A stretch of 64,000 nucleotides of DNA from Nannocystis sp. RBIL2 (lineage in GTDB: Bacteria; Myxococcota_A; Polyangia; Nannocystales; Nannocystaceae): positions 5,356,151-5,420,150 of the forward strand of contig NZ_JAPNJW010000002.1 in assembly GCF_026626745.1 (NCBI RefSeq), written 5' to 3'. This document shows positions 1 to 7,043 of the stretch, in pieces (positions within the stretch are counted from its first letter, which is position 1; each line of letters begins with the position of its first letter). The notes below the pieces were generated by a model. That model did no database searches and was not told the origin of the DNA. It saw only the letters and a list, made by a program, of their open reading frames with translations. The position numbers and the translations under genes are program-made.

Positions 1-206
1 CGCCCGTTGGCGGCCCCGCGGCGCAGCCGCGCGCGCACTGCCAGGTACACGTGCAGCGCCAGCTCCTTGTCGCACTCGACCAGCACGCTCATCCCGCGGC
101 GCAGCCGCTCCTCGATGAACGTCACGTCCTGCGCGCAGGCCATCTCGACCGCGTCCTCGACCCGCACCTCGCCCGGCAGGGTCTCGATCGGCACGGTGCG
201 TCGCAC
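1..206 (-). CDS. N-terminus of probable AAA+ (FtsH-like) ATPase, partial
   Basis: The reading frame opens with GTG at 206-204, one base after the stop of the upstream gene, and runs off the left edge without a stop. Sixty-eight residues are visible. They include a Glu-Glu-Arg-Leu-Arg-Arg-Gly stretch followed by a predicted strand containing VLVECDK and a helix with ALHVYLAVRARLR. I recognise this pattern from the N-terminus of AAA+ ATPases in myxobacterial and planctomycete FtsH-type ternary cassettes, but the ATPase core lies outside the window. The tight packing with the three upstream genes implies one operon read right to left. The family assignment is from memory and the visible part is short, so it is tentative; frame and start are better supported than function. 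Confidence 0.45.
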   Translation of the reverse strand, partial: MRRTVPIETLPGEVRVEDAVEMACAQDVTFIEERLRRGMSVLVECDKELALHVYLAVRARLRRGAANG

Positions 207-207
207 G

Positions 208-759
208 CTAGACCCGCACCTTGATCGTCAGCTCGAGCTCGCCGTCGGCCCCGCGGCCCTCGTGGACGCTCTCGATCTGCCCCATCGACGCCGCCTTCTG
301 CCGCAGCGCCTCGACGTACACCTTCTGCAGCGCCGCCTGCAGCTCGCCGCGGATCTCGCCCTCGCGCGCGCCGAGCCGCCGCGCCACCTCCTTCGCCAGG
401 TCGCGCTCCGCCTGCTTGCCTGCCTCCGCCAGCCGCGAGTTCGCCTGCTCCTGGCTCGTCGCACGCGTCGTCACCTGCTTCGACGCCGCCGCGCGCACCG
501 TCACGGTCCGACCGTCGGGCGCCAGAGTCACCGCGACCTCGCCGAACTTGCGCGACATCTCTCCGCCCTGTCCCTTGGACCAGCCGCTCGCGGCCAGCTC
601 CTCGCGCAGCAGCGCAGTCATCGCCCCCTCCGGCAGGATCTCGAGCATCCCGACGTCCATCTCGATCGCGTCGGCCGTCTCGACCTGCTTCGCAACGTCG
701 TGGTACGTGACCGGTCGCCAGTTGGGGTCGCTGATGCGAATTCGGTACCCTCGGCTCAC
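208..759 (-). CDS. Uncharacterised protein, candidate FtsH-ternary-system component
   Basis: A 183-residue protein starting at GTG (759-757) behind a strong GAGGAGG six bases upstream. The N-terminal third is a mixed fold with an opening strand (YRIRISD); the middle (about residues 95-160) is a charged Ala/Arg/Glu/Gln helix likely to form a coiled coil; the C-terminus returns to a strand with ELELTIKVRV. There is no signal peptide or membrane segment. It lies between the partial AAA+ gene (1 bp gap) and the 368-residue gene, so it is almost certainly co-transcribed. The size, the coiled coil and the DGELELTIKV ending resemble small proteins encoded with AAA ATPases, such as the DUF1257/fvmX type. 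I cannot confirm the family without a profile search. Confidence 0.6.
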   Translation of the reverse strand: MSRGYRIRISDPNWRPVTYHDVAKQVETADAIEMDVGMLEILPEGAMTALLREELAASGWSKGQGGEMSRKFGEVAVTLAPDGRTVTVRAAASKQVTTRATSQEQANSRLAEAGKQAERDLAKEVARRLGAREGEIRGELQAALQKVYVEALRQKAASMGQIESVHEGRGADGELELTIKVRV

Positions 760-862
760 GCTGCCTCCTCGCGGGCGCCCATCCTAACCGACCCGCACGC
801 GCCCTGGCGAGGCCGAACGATCGCGTATCTTCCTGTGCGTCGGAGTCGTCCTCGGCCGTCGC

Positions 863-1969
863 TCACCCCAGCCGACCCGTCAGCACCCGCGCGAGCGCGT
901 CGAGGCGCGCCAGGTGCGGCCGCAGCACCGTGTCGTGCAGCTCGAGGTACAGCTGCGACTCCTCGTAGCGGCGGTCGCCGAACGCGTGGCGCGTCATCGC
1001 TTCGCGCAGCTCCGCCAGCCGCTCGCCCAGCCCCACGATCCGCGCCAGCGCCCGGCGCAGCGCGTCCTGTTGCGAGCGCAGCATCAGCCCCGAATCCGCC
1101 ACGAGCCCGGCCGACACCACCGCGGGCGGATCGGCCCACTCGCCGCTGCACAAGCGCGCCAGCGCGCGACACAGCGGCCGCGCCAGATCGAGCCGCGCCC
1201 GGAAGTCGATCGCGTGGATGAATTGCTCGAGCACGCGCGCCGCGGTCAAAAGTCGCTCTGCCCGCTCCTCGCCCGGCGACCAGCGCATGCACCTGACGAT
1301 CTGCTCCGCCCACTGCTCCGCCAGCACATCGTCGAGGCACTCGAGCAGCACCACCTGCGGCCCGTTCAGCAGCAGCTCCACCTTGCCCGACGACTCCTCG
1401 CCGTCGACCTGGCGCGACCAGTCCTCGAGCGCGAACAGAGTCGCCAGCGGCGAGCCCAGGCACAGCCGCCGCCCCAGGTCTTCGCGGATCTCCCGCGGCA
1501 TGTTCACGCGCCCCAGGTGGCGCACCGCCAGCGCGTACACCAGCCAGTCACCGGTGTCCGTCCCCGCGATCTTGATGATGCGACGGATCTGCCGCCGCGC
1601 CTTGCGCGAGCTGCCCTCGCCCTCCACCACCTCCGTGGGCCGGGCGATCTCCGCCAGACGCTGCGTCGCCTGCACCCACAGCTCGTAGGTCGCCTCGGTG
1701 AAGCGCAGGCGAAAGCCCTCGCTGCGGGCCGCCTCCCAAATTCTTCCGCGCACGCGTCGGCCGCGGCGCAGCACCACGCGCTCGCGCCGACCCGACTCGA
1801 CCAGCACGCGCAGGCACGTCGACGCGATCCTGCGCCCCGCCACCTCGATCAGCTCCGGACGCGGCTGCGACACTGGATGCGTCGGCACGATCCGGACCGC
1901 GCGGCCGCGGATCAGCATGTCGAGCACCTCGAGCGCGTGCCCCTCGTCGACGCTGACGGGCAGACTCAT
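863..1969 (-). CDS. 368-residue uncharacterised protein of the same cassette
   Basis: The ATG at 1969-1967 overlaps the stop of the upstream radical SAM gene (ATGA), which fixes the start and indicates translational coupling. The protein begins with an acidic segment and a basic strand (RGRAVRIVPTHPVSQPRPELIEV). Residues of about 60-130 are Arg-rich, and the rest is a long helical domain with many Leu/Ala/Arg heptads. No catalytic motif, signal peptide or membrane span is visible. The length, the lack of enzymatic motifs and the position next to an NrdG-like protein and an AAA+ start fit the large accessory 'X' proteins described for FtsH-vWA-MoxR ternary conflict systems. That link is an inference from context; by sequence alone it is a hypothetical protein. 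Confidence 0.62.
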   Translation of the reverse strand: MSLPVSVDEGHALEVLDMLIRGRAVRIVPTHPVSQPRPELIEVAGRRIASTCLRVLVESGRRERVVLRRGRRVRGRIWEAARSEGFRLRFTEATYELWVQATQRLAEIARPTEVVEGEGSSRKARRQIRRIIKIAGTDTGDWLVYALAVRHLGRVNMPREIREDLGRRLCLGSPLATLFALEDWSRQVDGEESSGKVELLLNGPQVVLLECLDDVLAEQWAEQIVRCMRWSPGEERAERLLTAARVLEQFIHAIDFRARLDLARPLCRALARLCSGEWADPPAVVSAGLVADSGLMLRSQQDALRRALARIVGLGERLAELREAMTRHAFGDRRYEESQLYLELHDTVLRPHLARLDALARVLTGRLG

Positions 1970-2559
1970 CGCGCCACCCGCGTGCGCGGCCCGAGCAGGG
2001 GCCAGCCGTTGAGCGTGATCTCGCCGCCGCGGATCCGCAGCTCCACCGTGTTGCCGCCCTGCAGCTTCGGATCGTCCGGCGCATAACGATCGCTCAAGAA
2101 GTGCAGCACCTGATTGTCCGAGCCGATGAAGCGCCGCCGCTGCGAACGCAGCTTCGCCTCGAAGCGCCCGTCGACCAGTAAATCGGTCGCCGCCAGCAGC
2201 CGCGCCGCCGCCGGCCCCTGCGTCTGCAGCTCTGCCAGCGTGTAGCCCGTGAAGATCATCACCGACAGCCCGTGCGCTCGCACCCCCTCGGCCAGGGGCG
2301 CCAGCGCCTCCGCCTGCGCGAACGGCTCGCCGCCGAGCAGCGACACGCCCTCGGCCCCCGACGCACATGCCTCTTCGACCAGGTCCGCCGCGAGCCGCCG
2401 CGTCGCCCCTTCGCCGCCGAACTCGAGCATCTCCGGGTTGCAGCAGCCCGCGCAGCGCAGCGGACAGCCTTGCACCCACACCGCGTAGCGCACCCCCGGC
2501 CCCTCCGCCTCGGTCCGCGGCACGATCATCGCCACCTCGATCGTCGCCCCGTCCGGCAT
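1966..2559 (-). CDS. NrdG-like radical SAM activating protein
   Basis: A 197-residue protein with the activating-enzyme signature CPLRCAGC (C-x3-C-x2-C, about residues 30-37), which ligates a 4Fe-4S cluster and S-adenosylmethionine. It is followed by LLGGEPF, the GGE motif that contacts SAM, and by a TGYTLAEL segment typical of anaerobic NTP reductase activases (NrdG/PflA type). No NrdD partner is in view, and the neighbours are cassette proteins, so it probably activates or modifies a component of that cassette instead of a ribonucleotide reductase. The chosen ATG (2559-2557) gives the usual short N-terminus; no clear Shine-Dalgarno precedes it. The gene is divergent from the LRR-SDR gene, with 172 bp between starts for two promoters. 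Confidence 0.8.
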   Translation of the reverse strand: MPDGATIEVAMIVPRTEAEGPGVRYAVWVQGCPLRCAGCCNPEMLEFGGEGATRRLAADLVEEACASGAEGVSLLGGEPFAQAEALAPLAEGVRAHGLSVMIFTGYTLAELQTQGPAAARLLAATDLLVDGRFEAKLRSQRRRFIGSDNQVLHFLSDRYAPDDPKLQGGNTVELRIRGGEITLNGWPLLGPRTRVAR

Positions 2560-2731
2560 CTCGGCGCCGCAGCGTAACACGAACCGTTGCGACCTTCGCC
2601 GCGGTCGCCGACGGCTCCCAGCGCCGGCGCGGTCGTTCGTGAGTCGTGCCGCGAGCACCTCGGTGCCCGTCGAGGCTCGGGCGCGCGATCGCGTTGGTGT
2701 ATCATCGCCGCCGCGCGCTGCCGCGCCGCTC

Positions 2732-4828
2732 ATGGCCACGCCGATCGACCGCGCGAGCCTCCTCGCCGACCTCTGCACCGACCGCCAGCTCGCGACGCCC
2801 CGGCGCCTGGCCCACGGCGCCGTCCTGCCTGGCGCGCACCTCGACCTCTGCGGCCTCGACGTCGCCGCCCTGCTGCCCGCGCTCGACCTCCCGGGCCTGC
2901 GCGGCCTCTGGCTCGGCGACTGCGACCTCGGCCCTGAAGCCGCCCTCGACCTCGCCGCCCTCGTCGCTCGCCACCCGCGGCTGTCGCACCTCTCGCTGCG
3001 AGGCAACCCGCTCGGCCCGCCCGGGCTGTCCGACCTCTTGCCCGCGCTCGCCGCTCACACCGCGCTGCGCAGCCTCGACCTCGGCCGCGCCGCCCTCACC
3101 GCGCGCTCGGCATGTCTCGTCGGACATGTCTTCAAGAACAGGGTCCTCGACGACCTCCGCCTCGACGGCCCCTTCTTGCTCGACGCACCGGCCACCACCG
3201 ATTGGTATCGCCTGCTCCCGCGGGTTCCATGGCACCGCCTCGCCCTCCCGCGCTCGGTCGACCGGGCCGCGCTCGTCGCCGCCGCCGGGACCAACCTTCA
3301 CCTCTGCGCCTTCGACCTCGACGACCTCCCCACGCACCTCCGCGAGGGCCTCGCCGCCCGCCTCGCCCGCAACGCCAACCGTCAGCCCGAGCGCCGGCCC
3401 GCGCCCGAGCTCGCCCGCCTGCGCCGCGCCCTCCCTTCGCTCGACCTCGCCCACGAGCTCCCCCCGCCGCTCGCCGAGGCCGACCTCGCCGCCGCCCTGC
3501 GCCTCCTCGGTCACCTGTCCCTTCGGCCATCTCTCCTCCGCAGCGAGCACCCGCGGCTCGTCGAGCTGCGCCGGGCGGTGTTCGGCTTTCACCGCGACGA
3601 CCGTCGCCAGGCTCGCAGCGACCGCCGCCGCGACCGCCGCCGCCGCGAAGCCCAGCAGGCCGAAGATCGCCGGCGCAGCGAAGCCGCCGCCATTCGTCAG
3701 CGCCACCTCGGCGTCGCCGCACCCGCCGCCGAACCTCCCGACCCCACCATCCACGAGCTGCACGCTGCCCGCCCCTGCTACGTGTGCAAGCAGCCCTACA
3801 CCCGCCTGCACTTCTTCTACGACCGCCTGTGCCCCGGCTGCGCCGCCCGCAGCTACGCCCGCCGCGGCGACCTCCTCGACCTGCGCGGCCGCGTCGCCCT
3901 CGTCACCGGCGGGCGGATCAAGATCGGCCATCAAGTCGCCCTGCGACTGCTGCGCTGGGGCGCGCGCGTCATCGTCACCACTCGCTTCGCCCGCGACGCC
4001 GCCCGCCGCTTCGCCGCCGAGCCCGACTTCGCCGAATTCCGCGAGCGCCTCGAGATCGTCGCCCTCGATCTGCGGCAGATCCCCCGCGTCGAGGCCTTCG
4101 CCGCCCGCCTCGACGCCGAGCTGCCCGCCCTCGACATCCTCGTCAACAACGCCGCCCAGACCGTCCACCGCCCGCCCGAGTTCTACGCCGCCCTGCTCGC
4201 CGACGAGGCCGCGCCCGCGGCCCTGCCGCCCGCCCTGCAGTCGCTGCTCGTCCAGCCACATGTCCCTGGGGACATCTCGCTCGCCGAGCACCCGCTGTTC
4301 CCCCAGCGCAGCGACGACGGCTTCGGCCAGCCGCTCGACCTGCGCGAGCGCAACAGCTGGCGCCTCCGCCTCGACGAGGTCGGCACCATCGAGATGGTCG
4401 AGGTCCAGCTGATCAACACAGTCGCCCCGTTCGTCCTCAACGCTCGCCTGCGCCGCACCATGGCCCGCGCCGCCGGGGCCGCCTTCGTCGTCAACGTCTC
4501 CGCCCCCGAGGGCCGCTTCGACCGCGACTGGAAGGCCCCGTACCACCCGCACACCAACATGGCCAAGGCCGCGCTCAACATGATGACGCGCACCGCCGCC
4601 GACGACTACGCGACCGACCGGATCTACATGACCAGCGTCGACACCGGCTGGGCCTCCAACGAGAACCCCGCGCCGATCGCCCACGCCATGCGCGAGCGCG
4701 GCTTCATGCCCCCCCTCGACCTCGTCGACGCCGCCGCCCGCGTGTGCGACCCGATCGTCCGCGGCCTCCGCGACGGCGAATTCCTGCGCGGCGTTTTTTT
4801 AAAGGATTTCGAGCCGATCAGCTGGTGA
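2732..4828 (+). CDS. LRR - zinc ribbon - short-chain dehydrogenase fusion protein
   Basis: A 698-residue protein with three parts. Residues of about 30-140 hold leucine-rich repeats (L..L.L.GN.L pattern). Residues 280-325 are a very basic Arg/Ala helix. Residues 349-370 form a CxxC...CxxC zinc ribbon. From residue 385 there is a Rossmann domain with the glycine motif TGGRIKIG (392-399), a VNNAAQT motif and a Tyr...Asn-Met-Ala-Lys segment, which place it in the SDR superfamily. Tyr and Lys are spaced wider than the canonical YxxxK, so catalysis may be altered. The start is the ATG at 2732, not an upstream in-frame ATG, because the region before it is low-complexity. Two members of the dispersed palindrome family lie in frame (3111-3128 and 4260-4275). 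The LRR-SDR fusion is unusual and its substrate is unknown. Confidence 0.8.
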   Translation: MATPIDRASLLADLCTDRQLATPRRLAHGAVLPGAHLDLCGLDVAALLPALDLPGLRGLWLGDCDLGPEAALDLAALVARHPRLSHLSLRGNPLGPPGLSDLLPALAAHTALRSLDLGRAALTARSACLVGHVFKNRVLDDLRLDGPFLLDAPATTDWYRLLPRVPWHRLALPRSVDRAALVAAAGTNLHLCAFDLDDLPTHLREGLAARLARNANRQPERRPAPELARLRRALPSLDLAHELPPPLAEADLAAALRLLGHLSLRPSLLRSEHPRLVELRRAVFGFHRDDRRQARSDRRRDRRRREAQQAEDRRRSEAAAIRQRHLGVAAPAAEPPDPTIHELHAARPCYVCKQPYTRLHFFYDRLCPGCAARSYARRGDLLDLRGRVALVTGGRIKIGHQVALRLLRWGARVIVTTRFARDAARRFAAEPDFAEFRERLEIVALDLRQIPRVEAFAARLDAELPALDILVNNAAQTVHRPPEFYAALLADEAAPAALPPALQSLLVQPHVPGDISLAEHPLFPQRSDDGFGQPLDLRERNSWRLRLDEVGTIEMVEVQLINTVAPFVLNARLRRTMARAAGAAFVVNVSAPEGRFDRDWKAPYHPHTNMAKAALNMMTRTAADDYATDRIYMTSVDTGWASNENPAPIAHAMRERGFMPPLDLVDAAARVCDPIVRGLRDGEFLRGVFLKDFEPISW

Positions 4829-4879
4829 GCCCCGCCACCTGCCCTGGGCCCGTGAAGACGCGCCACGAGCCGAATCAAA

Positions 4880-4907
4880 GTACATGCTCGCCGTGCCACG
4901 TCGTGAC
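4880..4907 (+). repeat. Left arm of 28-bp inverted repeat
   Basis: Matches the reverse complement of 5730-5757 at 27 of 28 positions. It starts one base inside a GAATCAAAG string that also flanks the other arm. It lies 52 bp after the LRR-SDR stop codon and 47 bp before the small ORF. Confidence 0.8.
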
Positions 4908-4953
4908 GGCCCGTCCTCGAATGGCATGAGGTCTCGCCGAGGAGGTGAGACCG

Positions 4954-5079
4954 ATGCAGACGAAGCAGAAGGCGCGCAGCGAGAGGTTCAAGCGGAAGGT
5001 ACTGGCGCGGTGGCGATGGTTGGCGGCGCGCGGCGTGGGGATCGAGAAGGCGGCGCGGGAGATCGGTGTTGTGGTCTGA
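4954..5079 (+). CDS. 41-residue ORF resembling a transposase HTH N-terminus (remnant?)
   Basis: ATG at 4954 is preceded by an excellent GAGGAGGTGAG eight to ten bases upstream. The product is highly basic (MQTKQKARSERFKRKVL...) and ends in a helix with RGVGIEKAAREIGVVV, which looks like the first part of an IS3-type or similar HTH recognition unit. In such proteins the 'AAREIGV' helix is followed by a second helix, which is missing here because a stop follows at once. It may be a truncated transposase/HTH gene or a small DNA-binding peptide. The strong ribosome binding site says it is or was translated; the family call is weak. Confidence 0.45.
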   Translation: MQTKQKARSERFKRKVLARWRWLAARGVGIEKAAREIGVVV

Positions 5080-5092
5080 TACCCTCCTCCCG

Positions 5093-5506
5093 ATGCGCTT
5101 CACGCTCGGCCCGGACCTCCTCGCGCAGCTGCGCCGGTACCGCGACGAACAGCGACGTCAGTTCCCCGAGTGGGGCGGCGAAGAGGACGAGTTGAACGCG
5201 TTCCTACTCCACCCGGGCATGGGCCCGTTGATTTACATCACGGTCGACGGCCGGATCCTGATCGACGAGCGTACCTGGAACGGCGACGTCTTGCGCGAGG
5301 CCGCCGACGACGAGGCGATCGAGTCCGTCGTCATCGGCGCATCTATGACCGGCATCGACGCCCTCCTTGACCTGCTTCCTCCGCCTCCGCCAGCCGCTGC
5401 CCCCTGCCCCGAGTGCGCCGGCACCCGCTGGGTGACCCTGATTGCCGGCCGCCCTTGGAGGTCGGTCTGCCGCACGTGCCACGGCCGCGGCTGGGCCCCC
5501 AGCTGA
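5093..5506 (+). CDS. 137-residue protein with C-terminal DnaJ-type zinc ribbon
   Basis: The start at ATG 5093 gives MRFTLGPDLL; an in-frame upstream start would overlap the previous small ORF. The first 100 residues (helix LLAQLRRYRDEQRR, strand LIYITVDGRILID, then a WNGD turn) have the look of a small SUKH/SMI1-type or related fold, though I cannot prove that. A Pro-rich linker leads to CPECAGTRW and CRTCHGRGW, two CxxCxG knuckles forming a DnaJ-like zinc ribbon. There is no signal peptide, so it is probably cytosolic. It sits inside the inverted-repeat-bounded segment and 13 bp after the HTH-like ORF, so it may be cargo of that element. Confidence 0.6.
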   Translation: MRFTLGPDLLAQLRRYRDEQRRQFPEWGGEEDELNAFLLHPGMGPLIYITVDGRILIDERTWNGDVLREAADDEAIESVVIGASMTGIDALLDLLPPPPPAAAPCPECAGTRWVTLIAGRPWRSVCRTCHGRGWAPS

Positions 5507-5729
5507 CCTCTCGTCGAGCGGTCGAGGCCTACGACTTGTGCATAAACACGTGCACGCGGGACCGAGCCGGGTCGCTCCTCATCGCCGCGACCCACATACC
5601 GATCGAGCATGAAGCCGATCTCGTCCTTCTTGTCGCCGAGGCGCTGTCGCAGGGCCTCGCGCACGTCGTTCTCTTCGTCGATCATTGGCGACATCCTCGG
5701 CCGACGAGCCTCCGCGGAGCTCACGCTAA

Positions 5730-5757
5730 GTCACGACGTGGCGCGGCGAGCATGTAC
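5730..5757 (-). repeat. Right arm of 28-bp inverted repeat
   Basis: Reverse complement of 4880-4907 with one mismatch. The stop codon of the Cys-rich gene on the minus strand (5763-5761) lies within the GAATCAAAG that abuts this arm, so the arm marks a sharp junction between genes. The 220 bp between 5507 and this arm hold no gene I can support; a minus-strand frame there lacks a credible end. Confidence 0.75.
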
Positions 5758-5760
5758 GAA

Positions 5761-6219
5761 TCAAAGCGGCATGGTGCACAGCCCCAGGCCGGGCGGGATA
5801 CAGGCCTCATCGACATCGGGGTACGGCGGCCAGGTCTGGCACGCCGTGTCGGGCATCGCCGCCGGGCACGGGTCGGGCGCGTCCAGCTCGCACAGGGGCG
5901 TGCTGCGCGTGCTGCTGCAATTCGGCAGGAGGACGTTCACCACACACGTGCTCCCCTCCCCACAATCGTCGGTGCTCACACACGCCTCGTTGTTGCCGGC
6001 CGCTCCCTCGTAAGTGCATACGAACTTCCCCGCGTGCACCACCGAATTGCACACCACGCCCTCCGGGCAATCGTTCCCCAGGGGGTCGCAGGGCGGCGTG
6101 CACAGGCCGAACAAGCCGAAGTAGACGAACGGGTGCGAGCACGGGTCGGAGCAAACGGGCGCGTCGGCAGAACCGGTCGCCAGCAGGGTCGAAGCCGCTC
6201 CGAAGCGTGACGCCAGCAT
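5761..6219 (-). CDS. Cys-rich secreted-type protein, probably lacking its N-terminus
   Basis: A 152-residue protein with about 20 cysteines in the spacing seen in myxobacterial surface proteins (C..PC....C...C.....C, CxPGLGLC at the end), similar in style to the Cys-rich half of the lipoprotein at 17432-18109. That relative carries a lipoprotein signal and a Thr-rich spacer. This ORF starts directly before the Cys domain with MLASRFGAASTLLATG, which is not a convincing signal peptide. I infer a 5'-truncated gene, or a start in another register. The stop codon lies exactly next to the right arm of the 28-bp inverted repeat, so the end may also have been reshaped by insertion. Confidence 0.5.
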   Translation of the reverse strand: MLASRFGAASTLLATGSADAPVCSDPCSHPFVYFGLFGLCTPPCDPLGNDCPEGVVCNSVVHAGKFVCTYEGAAGNNEACVSTDDCGEGSTCVVNVLLPNCSSTRSTPLCELDAPDPCPAAMPDTACQTWPPYPDVDEACIPPGLGLCTMPL

Positions 6220-6259
6220 CCGCTCGATCGTAGGGCAGAGCGCGGGCCGGCGCCAGGTC

Positions 6260-6775
6260 TCAGTCCTCTTCCGCGTCCTCGTCGCTGCCCCGGAGCGTAC
6301 GCGTGGCGCTCTCGATGCCCTTGCGCGCCGCAGCGTCGAGCCCCAGCGCCTGGGCCAGCCCGTCGAGGAAGCGCTTCGTCAGCCGGCGCATCGTGTCCGC
6401 CGCCTCGTCGTCCCAGAGACTGTTCTCGACGATCCACAGAGTGACCCAATAAGGGCAGGCGTAGAGCGCCTCCTGCACCCTGGGGGGCCACGCATCGGCG
6501 CGAACCTCGTCGAGCAGCGCGCTCAGCGGATCGACGGACTCGTCGAACACCTCTTCCAGCAGGCTCGGCAGATCGTCCAGAGTCATCGACAGCGACTCGC
6601 GGGCATCGTCCGCCAGGTCGCCCAGCGCCTCCCGGTCCATCGCCTCGTCCTCGCCGGTCTCGATCGCCTTGGCGCGGGCAATCAGCGCGAGCAGTCGCTT
6701 CTGAAAGTCGCGCCGCCTCGATGCGGCCAGGGCCTCGAGGGCAGGGACATAGTATTTGTTCGCTACGACTTTCAT
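6260..6775 (-). CDS. Conserved-looking hypothetical cytosolic protein
   Basis: 171 residues starting MKVVANKYYVPALEALAASRRR; AGGAAG lies about ten bases upstream of the ATG at 6775. It is acidic and helical, with a Leu/Asp-rich middle (SMTLDDLPSLLEEVFDESVD), a Trp/Tyr-rich patch (ALYACPYWVTLWIVENSLW, residues of about 115-135) and an acidic tail of Asp/Glu. There is no signal sequence or enzymatic motif. I do not recognise the family. The 41 bp to the Cys-rich gene downstream and 268 bp to the divergent FHA gene give no functional hint. Confidence 0.6.
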   Translation of the reverse strand: MKVVANKYYVPALEALAASRRRDFQKRLLALIARAKAIETGEDEAMDREALGDLADDARESLSMTLDDLPSLLEEVFDESVDPLSALLDEVRADAWPPRVQEALYACPYWVTLWIVENSLWDDEAADTMRRLTKRFLDGLAQALGLDAAARKGIESATRTLRGSDEDAEED

Positions 6776-7043
6776 GGGATCGCCACTTCCTGGCTCCGGC
6801 TGCAAAGCTGACACCGGCCATCCTAGGCGAACAGCCGCTCCCCTCGACGTTCCGCGACCCCACCCGCGCTGCGAGCTCGAGCGCTCGCAGCAGCGCGCCA
6901 CCGCCAGGCCCCGCCGGCCGGCCGACGCCGACGAACGCGCTCGCTCGTCCTGCTGACCATCGTCCACGCCGACGATCCCACGGCAAACGCCGATCCGCCT
7001 CGCGCCGCCGCCGCGCGAATGTGCCCCCAGAAGCAGGTGTGCT

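Larger units (their letters stand above)
4880..5757. mobile_element. Candidate small element bounded by 28-bp inverted repeats
   Basis: The 28 bases at 4880-4907 and the reverse complement of 5730-5757 differ at one position only. A nine-base GAATCAAAG string sits directly outside each arm on the plus strand (4872-4880, sharing one base with the arm, and 5758-5766). Between the arms lie a 41-codon ORF resembling the start of a transposase helix-turn-helix protein and a 137-residue zinc-ribbon protein. The layout is that of a small non-autonomous or decayed transposable element. I see no full transposase and no certain target-site duplication, so mobility is inferred only. Confidence 0.4.

Noticed and set aside
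863..2479. 538-codon extension of the 368-residue gene into the radical SAM gene
   Set aside because: The extra part is out of frame with the CPLRCAGC motif and is a shadow; the ATGA overlap defines the start at 1969.
5233..5724. 163-codon minus-strand frame
   Set aside because: It runs antisense through the zinc-ribbon gene, and only its first ~60 residues look protein-like.
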